Origin: Cycas panzhihuaensis
Lineage: Eukaryota; Cycadophyta
NCBI GenBank assembly: GCA_023213395.1
Contig: CM041465.1
Span: forward strand, 40,865,741-40,929,740
Length of the DNA: 64,000 nucleotides
Direction of reading: 5' to 3'
The position numbers and the translations under genes were made by a program. Shown in pieces: positions 38,184 to 49,687 of the stretch (its first letter is position 1; every line of letters starts with the position of its first letter). The notes beneath the pieces are model-generated. The model was not told the origin of the DNA and searched no databases. It saw only the letters and a list, made by a program, of their open reading frames with translations.

Positions 38184-39640
38184 ATAAATGTAGGGTCTTG
38201 AAGTTTTCTTAGGGATTAATCATCTTTATCCTTATCAATAGATCCCCTCTCAAGGATAACCTTGCTAAATCTCCTAATTTGAACAAAGCTTGGTATAGCG
38301 ATCTTTAGTAAGAGCTTAGTAAATATGCCCTCAAATTAATCTTCATTTGGATAAAACTCAATCTACATCTTCTCTGATCTAATCTATTCTGGAATATAAT
38401 GGTGTTATACCTCATATATGTGTGATTCTTTAGAAATAACTCCAATAGTCCTTACAACCATATAACTCCTCTTGCATTGATACTTAATCTATAGTACTCA
38501 ATTATTTTCCTTAACTAAATCAAGAGGTTGAGCCACTTGAGCCATGTAGATCTTCTCTTCAAGTCTCCATTAATGAATTTTAATATCTAATTTATTTGAT
38601 GTGACTTCCACTGTTAAGAAGTATTGATATCTCATTTATTTAATGTGAGTCCCAATTAAATGTAGTTACTAAACTAAAGATTAATTAGATTGAAATCAAC
38701 ATAGAGACTAGTGCAAAGGTCTCCTCATAGTTAATTTCTTCTTTCTACTTGAAATCATGTGTATCAAGTCTTGCCAACTTATAAACTGACCAGGCTGTTT
38801 GAGGGAGGCAAGGGACCAAAATACCACATGTATCACCTCCTCTAATGCATCTCTCCATTGCAAATATCCTCTCATTGGAATCATTAGTGTTTACCACAAG
38901 TTTGACAAGCATGTTGATCCTTCTTATTCAATCATTCTCTAGGTCTTCGACTATCATATTAGAGTCCTCATAGGTCCTCCTAGTCCACAATAAAATATGT
39001 ATTACAATCCATACTTCTTCTTGCAATGACTCCTCATTAATATTCCCACTAGGTCCTACTTTCATCTCAAACATAATGTCAGGTATACAAACCTCTACAC
39101 TCGTTGAACCATGACTCAAAAAGGGAAGAAATGAAGGATAAAAGCTATTTTCATATGATACTTTAGTATGATAGATCATAAACTCATCCAATTTAACATA
39201 TAACTAATCATAATGCTTTTCCCCTTGTATATCATATAGTTTGTAAGCTTTGTTTTAAATTTCATATGAATACACTTCAAACTCTTGCAATCCCACTACT
39301 GTAATCTTTATTTAAGATGTGTGCACTCCAATACATCTCAAATAACCAAGGGAAGGTCTCTAACTAGTCTAACATAATTTAGGGGTTTATGCCACAAACA
39401 ACCTTAGAAAGGGGGCCTAATAAATAACTATCGTAATAACTTATACCAAAAACATAGGAGGTAAACTCTTACCATGTACCAAACACCTCCACATTTGTAT
39501 CATAGTACCATTCTATATTTGCAACATAGTCTTACTAGGGTACATAGGATAAATAACTCCCATTTTATACCATGATCAAGGTAGAACTAATTTTAAGGCA
39601 TTCTCATCATATACTTTTCTATTATCACTTTAATTTCATC
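38184..39640 (-). pseudogene. N3 copia pol remnant (integrase end, RT start, RNase H end)
   Basis: In minus-strand order: integrase end (about 39640-39200), acidic linker (frame 38928-39191: IMFEMKVGPSGN, ESLQEEVW, IVEDLEND), RT start (about 38850-38700, with a YEETFA-type segment), RT palm entry (about 38610-38540: FINGDLK, then MAQVAQPLD) and the RNase H tail (about 38450-38200, ending near the PPT). The catalytic YVDD stretch and the start of RNase H are missing at the same place as in N1 and N2. The linker frame is the longest stop-free piece. Confidence 0.68.
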
Positions 39641-41431
39641 ATAAACACACAATTAGATTTGCATCAGACTTGTTTAAATATGTACACATGTTGAACCAGC
39701 ATCTGATAGGCTATAGACCTGATGATGATATCTCACCCATCAATCACACCCTTTTCTATTACCTTGATAACATTTGCCTAACAAACTCTCTCATGAAATT
39801 GTATGCAATAAGAGCATACCATCACCAAACTATCACTAATGAAGAGTTCCTAAAACACTCGCTTTTCTATCAAATCATCACCTTATGCATGCCTCATATC
39901 ATCATCAAAGAATGCCCAAAACACATCACATGTCACATATGCATAAAATGTGACTTAACAAAATATACAGCCACTTACACAAAGGGCCATAACACACCCA
40001 AAAGTGACTTAATATATTAAAGGTTGCTTAAAAACATATAAAAATAAAGGCCACTTAATATACTATCTCAACCTTAATATATCAATCTAATATATATATA
40101 TATATATCAAGGGCACAAATGTAAAAGGGCAACAAATGTCAATTTAGACTCATTATGCAAAGGCCAAATTTCAACATTTTTGAGATGAGTGATTCAAAAC
40201 AACTTCAATGATAAAAAATATCATGGCGATCAACTATCCAATATATTCACCAATGTCAAATTATCATATCACATTCATAAAGAAGAGACAACTTTACAAA
40301 TATCATTGGACAACTAAAATATATACAATTAAACATATATGTCAAATAACAAACTCTTATATGTAACATAGGCAATCAATATATCTAATGTGACTTTATA
40401 AATATCAAAGGGGCAATTAAATATGACTTAAAATATTATTAAATGCAAATATATTCAACAACTAGCAATTAAAATATTTCAACATGGTTCTATATAAATC
40501 AATAATAATGATTAAATATTTGACAACTATTTTAATATAATATCAATTGGTGAATTGATTGAATCAAATTTGGGTAATTTATACTATTATGGTGATGAAA
40601 TAAATCAAACACAAATGAAATATAGTAAGGAGATACCTTAGCAATATTTAACTAGTGACCTGCACTCTACATCTTTTTAATAGCTCTACGTGTACTTGAT
40701 AGTTTTAGTTGTATTTGATACATCTCAATATCTCTCAAAGTTTGTAAATTTTCTCTAGTTGTAACTAACGTGTCTAAGATGAATCCTCTACGATCTCTGC
40801 ATATTCTTCTATGCCAAGAAGTCTCTCAACTCAGCTCTACAAATGGATCAACAAGTGTCTATATGTTGCATGATGCAAATTAATTCTCTATTACATCTCA
40901 ACAACCAATCAAATTCATCCAAGTAATCTGCATTTTTTCACCTTTGTAACCTATGCTTCAATGGTCAGTAGCGAAGACATTTCTACGACTCTCTTATAAT
41001 CATTATGTTGATTCTACATTTATGCAAAGGTCATCGTAATCACTATGACCTTTTGCATCTGGTTTCTAGTGAGTACATCTCAAACTTTCTCTCTCTGTAA
41101 TCACAAACTAGTGTAGCCTACTCTATCTACTCAATGCTTCTCATCCACAATAGTAAACTCAATGGAAACTCAAATAAATAGATCTAACACCTTCCTTAGG
41201 TTCAAAATATGTATCAATGATTGATAATAGCTTTACACACCTTTGGAGGCCATCAAATCCCTATAAAGCAAATAACAGAAGGCACTGATATTTACATGCA
41301 ATCATTGCACCTCTATGGTTTCTCTTTTGGATGTTAGATAAGCTAATCCTTAAAGGACAACCTCGTAACCAATGATTGGATGATCCAACTAACATTTACC
41401 TAATTATGCATTACTTGCTACTCTAATACCA
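39641..41431 (-). other. N3 5' internal region
   Basis: Leader and former gag region, AT-rich and with a ttgatatat-type stretch (40020-40600) shared with N1 and N2. The plus frame 39670-40020 lies against the element's direction and shows no motif. No recognisable gag was found. Confidence 0.5.
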
Positions 41432-41763
41432 TGTTAAAAAATGCCAAACATATAGATATGATGCAAAAATCATTTATATACACAAAAGACTCAAACAAAA
41501 TAAGCACACAGAATAAACAGATTTGATGTGGGAATCCTTTTAGGAAAAACCTATCATAATATATTATCACATTTATTACAAATCTTCATGTAATATTACA
41601 ATAGACTTCGATCCATATTTATAGATTATAAGTGCCTCAAATATTAATATTCATATTACATTTGCTGGCTCATATAATACATCATAATTACATCAATAAT
41701 ATTTGCATAATATTATTAACACATTTATATTAGTTGGGAAGTGGTTATAATACCACTCTAACA
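41432..41763 (-). repeat. 5' LTR of element N3
   Basis: 332 bp, TGTTAGAGTGG...TTAACA on the minus strand, homologous to 37841-38171. Confidence 0.85.
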
Positions 41764-41768
41764 TCATT

Positions 41769-42254
41769 AAACAAGACCGTCTCAACTATTAGGGGCTTGT
41801 AAATAAGGAGACATTGAGACTTTTGATACTAATTTAGTAAACCTCTCTCACTAGATAGGACATTATTAGTATAAACACATAATCAATCATTATGGGACTT
41901 CAAATGGTAGTAACAAATATTATTAAATTATTTAACAAAAATAATTTCTTTGCTTAGAAGAAATAAGTCAAGAATATATTTATAATGAATAAACTTTGGA
42001 CTTATGTTTTTGGTGCCACTCATAAACCTAAGTCTACAAAAGATCCTAATGATCCTATAGTTCTTGTACCACCTGATCCTATTGCCCTTACTACTTTAAT
42101 GAAGATAATGAAATTACGCTCTCCTTTTTACATCTTTCTTGTGAAGAAAATGTCAATCAAAACAATGAAATTACCACCTTTAATATTAAAGCCTAGAACA
42201 TTATCTATGCAATGTACAAAACGAAAGATAATTCTAGAGTGGTTATACTCAAAG
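41769..42254. other. Flanking DNA between N3 and D
   Basis: A plus frame at 41985-42257 (90 residues, Pro- and Lys-rich, with a PNDPIVLVPPDPIALTTL stretch) is the only notable frame. No family recognised and no start context to favour it. Confidence 0.3.
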
Positions 42255-42565
42255 TGAAAGAGGTTAATGTATCAAGGTCATTTATGTAGATCAATTATGT
42301 GATCTTAGAATATAGTTTTAACATTAGTCTCTTAATGAATTACACTTTATGTGTATTTAGATGTAATTTTGGGTTCTTGTCATTAGGCGGGCAAATCCTA
42401 ACCCTAATTCTCACCCTCAATAATAAAAGGTGAAATATCAAAGAGGGAGCCATTATTCATTCTCACCTCTAAGCTTGCTCTCATATCTTGTTTCATTTCT
42501 TTTTTATTCTCCATTGCCATTATGTGTATGTGAGTGATTTATTCCCTAGATCCATCCTTCCTTCA
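42255..42565 (+). repeat. 5' LTR of element D
   Basis: 311 bp, TGAAAGAGG...CCTTCA. It matches the LTR start at 63987. Confidence 0.85.
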
Positions 42566-42567
42566 TG

Positions 42568-42580
42568 TGGTATCAGAGCT
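42568..42580 (+). other. Primer-binding site of element D
   Basis: TGGTATCAGAGCT, exact initiator tRNA-Met complement, two bases after the LTR. Confidence 0.93.
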
Positions 42581-44490
42581 AGAAGGGGATCTATTCATTC
42601 CTTTCCACTTGCATGGAGTCATTTTGCCTCTCCTTTACCTTTAATGTGAAGTATTGCGAGTGCATTCATTATTTTTTAATAATTTGAGAGCTTAAAATTA
42701 TAGTACTTAGTATGTTACTACTTTCTCTATGTGTGAAAAAATTCATAGGTGAAGAATACAGGTTTTTGAAGCCGTTCAACTACCAGAATAGTCCTAGAAG
42801 CATTAAAGGCCCAAAATTTCATAAAATATTTAACCATCTCAGATTTTGATAAAATTTGGTATACAAGGTCACCTTGACTAGAGGATCATTTTTTTCTTTT
42901 AGAGAAACTTCATATTCAGCCTGTATCAGTAAGTTTTGGCTGAGACAAAAGGGTAAATTTGCAGATAAGTGATTTAAGGAACTTTTCCCAATGAAATCCT
43001 TTAATTATTAGCTAAAAATTTGAAAGTTTTATTAAGGGATCTGGTATATTTATGTCTTAGGATATGTTTAAGATAAATATCATTAAATTTCATTCACTAG
43101 TTAGTGAGATCTATGCAGTTTTCTCATGATTGCTAAATTTGCCTACTCAACCCCACAAAGGACATTGCGATGGCATTTCAGGTAAAATTTTGGCTGATTT
43201 TGGAGATGGTACAGAAGGGAAAGTTGATGTATATATTAAAATATAACTTTTGACATATTGAAGATCAGATTCTGAGATAATGGATCTAGTTGAATTTTGT
43301 TTTTGTGCTTTTTTGGCAGAAACTTTTTTATGCTTTTTTAGAAATATGACTTTACAACTCTATTAGAAATGACATTCTAAACACTTTTTCCTTCTATCAT
43401 AAATTTAGATTTCATCATTTAAGTCTTCATATTTGTAATTTTAAAAAAATATGCCTATTTATCATTATTTATAGATTTTGTGAAAAAATCACAAAATAGA
43501 GCAAAATAAGATGTATATAGATTTAGAAAAATTAGCATTTTAGTAGCAAGTTGATCCACTTTTTAGCCTATTATGGCTTTTGTATCAAAACTTCAAAAAA
43601 CATATTTGGAAACATTATACTAAAGTAAGGGAAACCTTGGATCAGAAGCAACATCTGATTCCCCTACTAAATGTAGCATGTTTTTTCTATTTGCACACAT
43701 AGCATAAAGCATCACATAAAGCAATAACAACAATAAAGTAAGCAAGCATATTTGACAACTTTCCATTTTAGTTTTCAGTTATTCAGAAATATCTTACACT
43801 ATTCCTAAAAGGAATCTCATCCGTACGATCTATACCAGTAGTTCTTGACTTGTGTGTACACTCACCTTGGTTGAAATAGACTAAGGTTAGCCGAAGTCCA
43901 GGCCCTAAGGGAGGTGTGAGTTTCATACTGGTTCTAGTCTTAACTGGAATAGTGGTGGAGGGACAGGTTAGTCATACCTATAGCCTTTAATCAGGGATAA
44001 TCCTGATAACCACCCAGGAAAATTAAAAACCTTAATGCAAGATTAAAATTAACTCGGTCTAATATACATCATAGTCGTGGGATACACAGTACCGTTTGGC
44101 TCTTTGGAGGAGGTATATAGCTACTCATTGGTGAATTAGGTGAGGACTGGGAGTACCTGGGCTCTACTATGACTTAGATTTCATCACTAAGCGTAGATGC
44201 GGTTATTGCATGTGAAGGCCTTAATCATATACTAGAAGCCTTAGGCATCGAAACCTCACCTACATTTGGACATAAGTGAGAGGATAGTGGTATGACATAT
44301 CACCACTCTTTGCCAACTCTACATTAGGCCTCATTCTTGCTTATACTCATTTTTCATAGTTGTTGAAAAATACTTAATTATTCCTTGCTTCTCATCAAAG
44401 CATTCATTTCTACATCCCTGCTGCGCTAGGTGTATTAACCATACGTGTTAGTGGCACATACTCCTATCATCTCTTCTACTTCATCATCAT
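42581..44490 (+). other. Leader of element D (1.9 kb)
   Basis: No frame of note and mostly AT-rich, with a more balanced block at 43800-44350. Much longer than a usual copia leader. Confidence 0.5.
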
Positions 44491-45640
44491 CATCATGCCA
44501 TCTCAATTTAAGCATAATGTTAACTACATATTGAAAGGCAAAGAAAATTGAGATTTATGGTACACTGGAGTTAAAAATGTTGCAAAGTATGAAGGCCTTT
44601 GAACAACCTACTTGTAGCCTACACATAGCATCCCAGTAACAACTACAACACTTACTTCCAGTGGATCCACCCCAACAACTCCTACAGATGCTGTAACTAA
44701 ACTACAATGGGAGATAAATGATGAAAAGATTCGTGCAGGAATTCTGTTAGTTATTGATCACTCCTTGCACAACTTAATTAATGAAGAGTAACATGATACA
44801 ACCTGGAAGGTCCTTAAAGTTCTCAAGAAGAACTTTGATACCAAATCAGATTTAGAATTTGTTCATCTTATTCTGAAAATGAACAAATTAAAAATGTAGA
44901 AGAGATGAACTCATGAGACAATAAATCTCCTTCGACCAATCAAATAGACAATTGATAAAGATTTTAAAGCCCAATGTATCACTTGGGCATTCTTGATCTA
45001 GTCATGTCTACATGTTTCCGATTATAAAAACTTGCTTGGAAGTCTTCAATCTAGTGGAACATTGAAGACACTCAACTTTGAAGCACTTGCTGATAAGTTT
45101 ATTAAATTTGATAGGACCTTTGATATGAACTTTGTAGCCTTTGACTCTCTTCTAGATGTAGCCTTAGAGGTAGAAGAAGAAGTTTGCTACACAATAAATT
45201 AAGGTCCCTCTCATGGAAATCATCCACAAGGTCAACCAGACCTTCAGTCATAGCCTCGACAATCTCAAGGTGAAGGGCCACCTCAACAAAGAGCAAGACA
45301 ATCAGGGTAAACCAGTACCACTTCAGGGACTAGTAATCTAACTATAATGTGTGATCAATGTAACTGTAAAGGACACTTAGGAAAAGACTACAGAATTGCC
45401 ACTTATATGTTGGCTAAATTCCAACCAAAACATGGAGCCCACAATGTTGAAGAAACTTGTGAAGAATCCTTTAGTGGTGCAAGTTTTGTACAAGCACACA
45501 TTCAAAGAATTAAGGGATCTTCAATATCAAATGCCATTAACCAACCAAAGAAATACTTTGAAGATCGATGTGGATATATCACTTGTGAATTCCCTTCAGC
45601 AATGCCAAGCCCTATTGGAATTGCAAATAGTGTGGCTTCA
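44491..45640 (+). pseudogene. Element D gag with zinc knuckle
   Basis: Gag starts at about 44494 (MPSQFKHNVNYILKGKEN, where the family has a LxGxNYxxW block) and goes on through WKVLKVLKKNFDTKS and LILKMNKLK to a NFEALADKFIKFD segment near 45080. The zinc knuckle at 45347-45390 reads CDQCNCKGHLGKDY, so three of the four CX2CX4HX4C ligands remain and the last Cys is Tyr. The longest frame (45347-45730) continues into the protease. Gag would build the particle and bind the RNA. Several stops break the first part. Confidence 0.78.
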
Positions 45641-46519
45641 ATCGATAGACAATGGATCATGGATATAGGAGCAACTCAACATATGACATGTAATCATAGT
45701 CTATATCAAACATTTGACTCAAATGTTTAAGGAGTTATTCACATAGCTGATAAATCACAACAACTTGTTGAAGGAATTGGTAATATTCGCCTGAAACTCC
45801 CAAGCTTAGAAGATTTTACATTGTTTGATGTCTTATACATACCCAATTTTAAATAAAACCTACTCTCCTTATCCACACTTGTCTCTTGTGGATTTGATCT
45901 GAGTGTAATCGCAAATGACCAGACTCTCCAGGTCCTTCATCCTCCAATTAATCAAGTGGTCTTGACTAGACATCTCTTTGGTAAACTCTTTCGAATGAAT
46001 GGCTCTCCAAATTCTGAAGCCAATTGTGCCCAAAGCCCTTGTGCCAATGAAGAATTTGTATTTAATTCCATCTTGACCCACCCAACATTGTCACCAGAAG
46101 CTCTTTGGCATGCTCACATGGGCTATATTCACATTGCTAGACTTAGAGATCTTTCTATCACTCTTCTAAATCTTCCAAAGTTCTCCTCTAAGCCCTTTAA
46201 ATGTGAAGCTTGTATCATTGCCAAATCTCATCGACAACTCTTTCCCAAAAGTTAGTGGAAATCAAGCCATCCATTACAAATTGGTACACTCTAATTTGTG
46301 CAGGCCAATGCCCATTCCTTCACTAAAGGGCAATTTATATTACATTTATTTCATTGATAATTTCACTAGAAAAGTATGGGTAGTTTTTCTATATAAGAAA
46401 GATGAAGCCTTCCGTGTATTCAAAGAATTCAAAGCCCTCACTGAAAAAGAGTCAGGTTATTAACTCAAATGTCTTCGAATCGATAATGGTGGCGAATATA
46501 CCTTACATGAGTTTGAAAG
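45641..46519 (+). pseudogene. Element D protease and integrase, 5' part
   Basis: The protease motif near 45653-45680 is WIMDIGATQHMT. The catalytic Asp is kept but the Ser of DSGA is Ile. The integrase HHCC domain is at 46100-46250 (LWHAHMGYIH, then CEACIIAKSHRQ). The core starts near 46280 with LVHSNLCRPM, in which the first catalytic Asp of HSDxCGPM is Asn, then YFIDNFTRKVWVVFL, and reaches RIDNGGEY (second catalytic Asp kept) near 46480. Element E is inserted at 46519, between GGEY and the block holding the catalytic Glu, which resumes at 61042. Confidence 0.82.
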
Positions 46520-49496
46520 TGTTTCCCAGCTACCGAGAATAGGTATGGATGGATCGACTTAGGTAAGCGAAGGTATGCTTCTCTCTCCCATCTTAGTCAC
46601 TTCAGAGATTGTAGATTGAAGCATTATTTAAATTGCATGATTAATTGGCTCATTTCCACAGTTGATTATGCATCTTGCTTGACCATGTTGCATGCCCCTA
46701 GGCTATGACGACCTATGGGACCTGCTTCTCCATGAGGCATGCATTCCATGGTGCTCTACAACCCTCTACGTCACCTCCATGTCGCTTTAAGCTTCAACCA
46801 ACTCGTGTGATCCACTCACACCTTTGTGATAGGTATTTTATACCCATCTTTAGTATTTTTGGAGAGTCCTACCTCTCGATGCCCTATCTGGTTTAGCCCA
46901 TTCACTCACCTGGACAGTCCTTAGCCACTTGGATAGGAGGGTTAGCCCCTCTTAAGCCTAGGGTACCCCCTTTTAGGGCCCCCAGAACCTTGATTTCTCT
47001 TTTTATTACATTCTGGCCCCACACCGTTGCAAATTTAGTGGTACCGTGAAGTTTACCGCGATACTGTGAAGTTTATCATAGTGTGACTGTTTACCACTTT
47101 TTTTTAATCCACCATGGCAATTCTCACATTTTTCATAGAATTGCCATGTGGATTAGTTGCCAACAAAGCTTCAGCCTAACCTTAATCAGTCGATTAGGGT
47201 TAGGATCGGGTATAAAGCCAAAAAATCCTTATTTTTGCTTCTCTTCCACAACCTTTTGATGCTCTCTTCTCTTCTCCTCACAGGAACACTTTGTAGAAAC
47301 ATCTGCACACTTGATTTTTTGACATACTAGCCAAAGGTCTGCCTATTGCAGCACTGGTTCGTGGCAGTAAGCTCCTCAACCAATGTCTCCGAGAAAGGGT
47401 CCATGCCCAAGTGTGGCCTCCACACCCTTCCTTTTGCTTTCAGCAAGGTTATTCCTCCTACAACTAAGAGACACCCTATAAGCTCTCTAAACCTGCTATC
47501 TTTTACTGTCTACAGGAGCAGACCTGCTCCCTATGTAACCCAACAGGTATTCTTCATCATTGTTTCACCTTTTGCCTTAGGTTTATCTTGTTGAAGTACG
47601 TTCTTCAAGTATATAATTCTTTGCCCGATGTTTTGTTGTATAGAAGCATTTTTCCCATTCACTATTTCTTGTAATCTTACTATCCCTCATCCTCCCATGG
47701 TTTTTCCCAAGGAGGCTGTGGGAGAGGGTTCATAAGGAGGGTGTGAAAGGAAGCAAGGTGGGATTTGTTCGCACTAATCCTTCTCCTCAAGGGCAAACCC
47801 CTTCTTCTCCTTCCTCTCCCTCACTTATGCCTTTTTTAGACTACGCGAGAGCCCTTAGGATTGGGCCTGCGCTGGGTATCAATGTGTGCAGCCCTTGCTA
47901 CACTAATCTCAGGCTTGCACGCCCCTTTTTGGGCACCTTTTCAGCCCCAAACGACACCTAATATACATTTTTAGCTTTGGTTTAGCCTACGTTGTAACTT
48001 GCTACCCATAGCATATTTGCAACATAGGCAACGTTCGTAAACTTTATAGCATTTATTCCCCTTTCCCACATACTGTCCATAGGCTATCTTATCTCGCTGA
48101 ACCCTGCACCTAAGGGTAGCGTGGAGGTGCATTTGCTGGAGGGCTAGCCATTCTGAGGCTAACCTCCTTTTGCTAGGCATGCGTTGGTATTTCCCTTGAG
48201 GACTTGTAGAGTCATTTTTGGTGGTGGAATAACTAAATCTAAACATTATATTTTAACACTTTACTTTTATGTTGTTACATATATATTGACTTTGTATGTT
48301 GGCAGCCCCTCTTGGTGGGGCGAAGATCTTTGTGGTTGCCAGTTTTGCGACAGTACTTGCGAAGGGAAAGAAACACTCCAATCCAGATAAGCCTTTGCTT
48401 TCTTTCCTTTCTTCATTTTCTCACTTTCTTGCATGGTTGTTAGTTTCCTTTTGTCTTGTCCGTTTTGTTTCTCTTTTCACATGGGGAAGGTAAGGAAGCC
48501 CCACTCCATCTCTGCTCCAACAGTGGCTGTGTGTTTAGCAAAGATGAGAGGACGTACATGGAACACAAGCGAAGCTCCTCCATCGGTCGCCTTACTTTCT
48601 GGGTATGCATCACATCCATTCCTATAGTCCTTTCTCCTTTTGCTTTTATTAGGCATACACTCTTGCATAATAAATCATATGAAAGAAAAAGGGTAACAAA
48701 TCAATCTACATGCATCTATCTTGCACATGCATGCTGCACTGTTAACTTTATAGGAAAGAGTAAATAGTAGGAATTACACCTCCTACTTTTATCTTACCTA
48801 AATCGCAAGCATCGCTTAATTGGATATCATCTTAGCGTGCATGTTTGAGTGCGCATGAAACTCTTCTGCTTTATCTTTTATTATTGAAACAGGAAAAGAG
48901 AGAGAAAGGGAGTGTAGTTTATATTTCCCTTTATGAACACACACGATATCGCTCTTGTCACCTCTTTCCCATACTTCACATATCCAACCAACACACACAA
49001 CCCTCATCATCCTTGCCAGGGCTCAGGCCCCCTTTGTTTGTATAGCAACAAAGATTCCTCTTTTACTGTCACTTCTTTACTTGGACCCACCTTAGGTTAG
49101 TTAGCCTAGGGAGGTCTATTTGTGCTTATCTCATACTCCCTCACCATTCACCCGCACCTATTGCTCTTGTGCCACATTCCTTTCCTATACGAATCCCTTT
49201 TTTTCGTGGGTCTCTCCTCTCCTTTTCAACCATCCAAGGGCAGGGGGACCTCGTCTTCCAGGGTTACCCAAGATACCTTACGTGTGTCTTGTCCTTCAAG
49301 CCAAAAGAACCAAACTACCTTGAGGAAGTCATGCGCCATTCGTGGGTCCTAAACCTGCATTCTAATGCGCGGATGTCCTGTGTGGATGTTTACTCCACTT
49401 ATAGGATTACACTCTTATTCTGGTATATGCTGTTGATTACCTCGATCTTTATTGAGTGTAGTTACCATCCCATAAACACGATTCCACTGGTGACCA
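46520..49496 (+). repeat. 5' LTR of element E
   Basis: 2,977 bp, starts TGTTTCCCAGCTA and ends GATTCCA. It carries a CpG-containing repeated motif (47036-47098), a possible TATA box (47212-47218) and no conserved coding frame. Its small frames on both strands recur only because the other LTR is homologous. Confidence 0.92.
47205..47250 (+). promoter_or_regulatory. Candidate LTR promoter of element E
   Basis: TATAAAG at 47212-47218 is followed by a pyrimidine-rich stretch from 47225, as at plant LTR promoters. The 3' LTR has ttaaag at this place, so only the 5' copy keeps the box. Confidence 0.4.
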
Positions 49497-49497
49497 T

Positions 49498-49516
49498 ACT
49501 GAGGACTCGCTAGTAA
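49498..49516 (+). other. Primer-binding site of element E
   Basis: TGGTGACCATACTGAGGAC begins 1 base after the LTR. It resembles the Ogre/Tat-type Arg tRNA complement (TGGCGACTCTGCTGGGGAC, from memory) at about 14 of 19 positions. Confidence 0.6.
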
Positions 49517-49687
49517 GGGATTAGTCTTCTTCCCTTTCTTGTTAGTGCTACTACCTCTTGGTAGTTCTCCTCCTTTGGTTTCATTGGGTAGCCCCCAACA
49601 CCTACACCACCTTCGGTCTTCCTTCTCTTCTAACATATTGGTAAGTCTTATATGTGACGTTTCTCATGTCGCCTTTGAGGTCTTCCC

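Larger units (their letters stand above)
37841..41763 (-). mobile_element. Element N3: non-autonomous copia-like element
   Basis: LTRs at 37841-38171 and 41432-41763, PBS (minus, from 41431) tggtattagagta, PPT (38172-38183 reversed, attaagagggga) and flanks ccatt (37836-37840) and tcatt (41764-41768). The interior is 3.3 kb and has the same composition as N1 and N2. Its LTRs are clearly homologous to those of N1, so the two are one family, here in opposite orientations. Confidence 0.85.

Noticed and set aside
47346-49352. Many small frames in 46.5-49.5 kb, repeated at 58.1-61.0 kb
   Set aside because: They recur because the two LTRs are homologous. Composition is unconstrained and no domain is seen.
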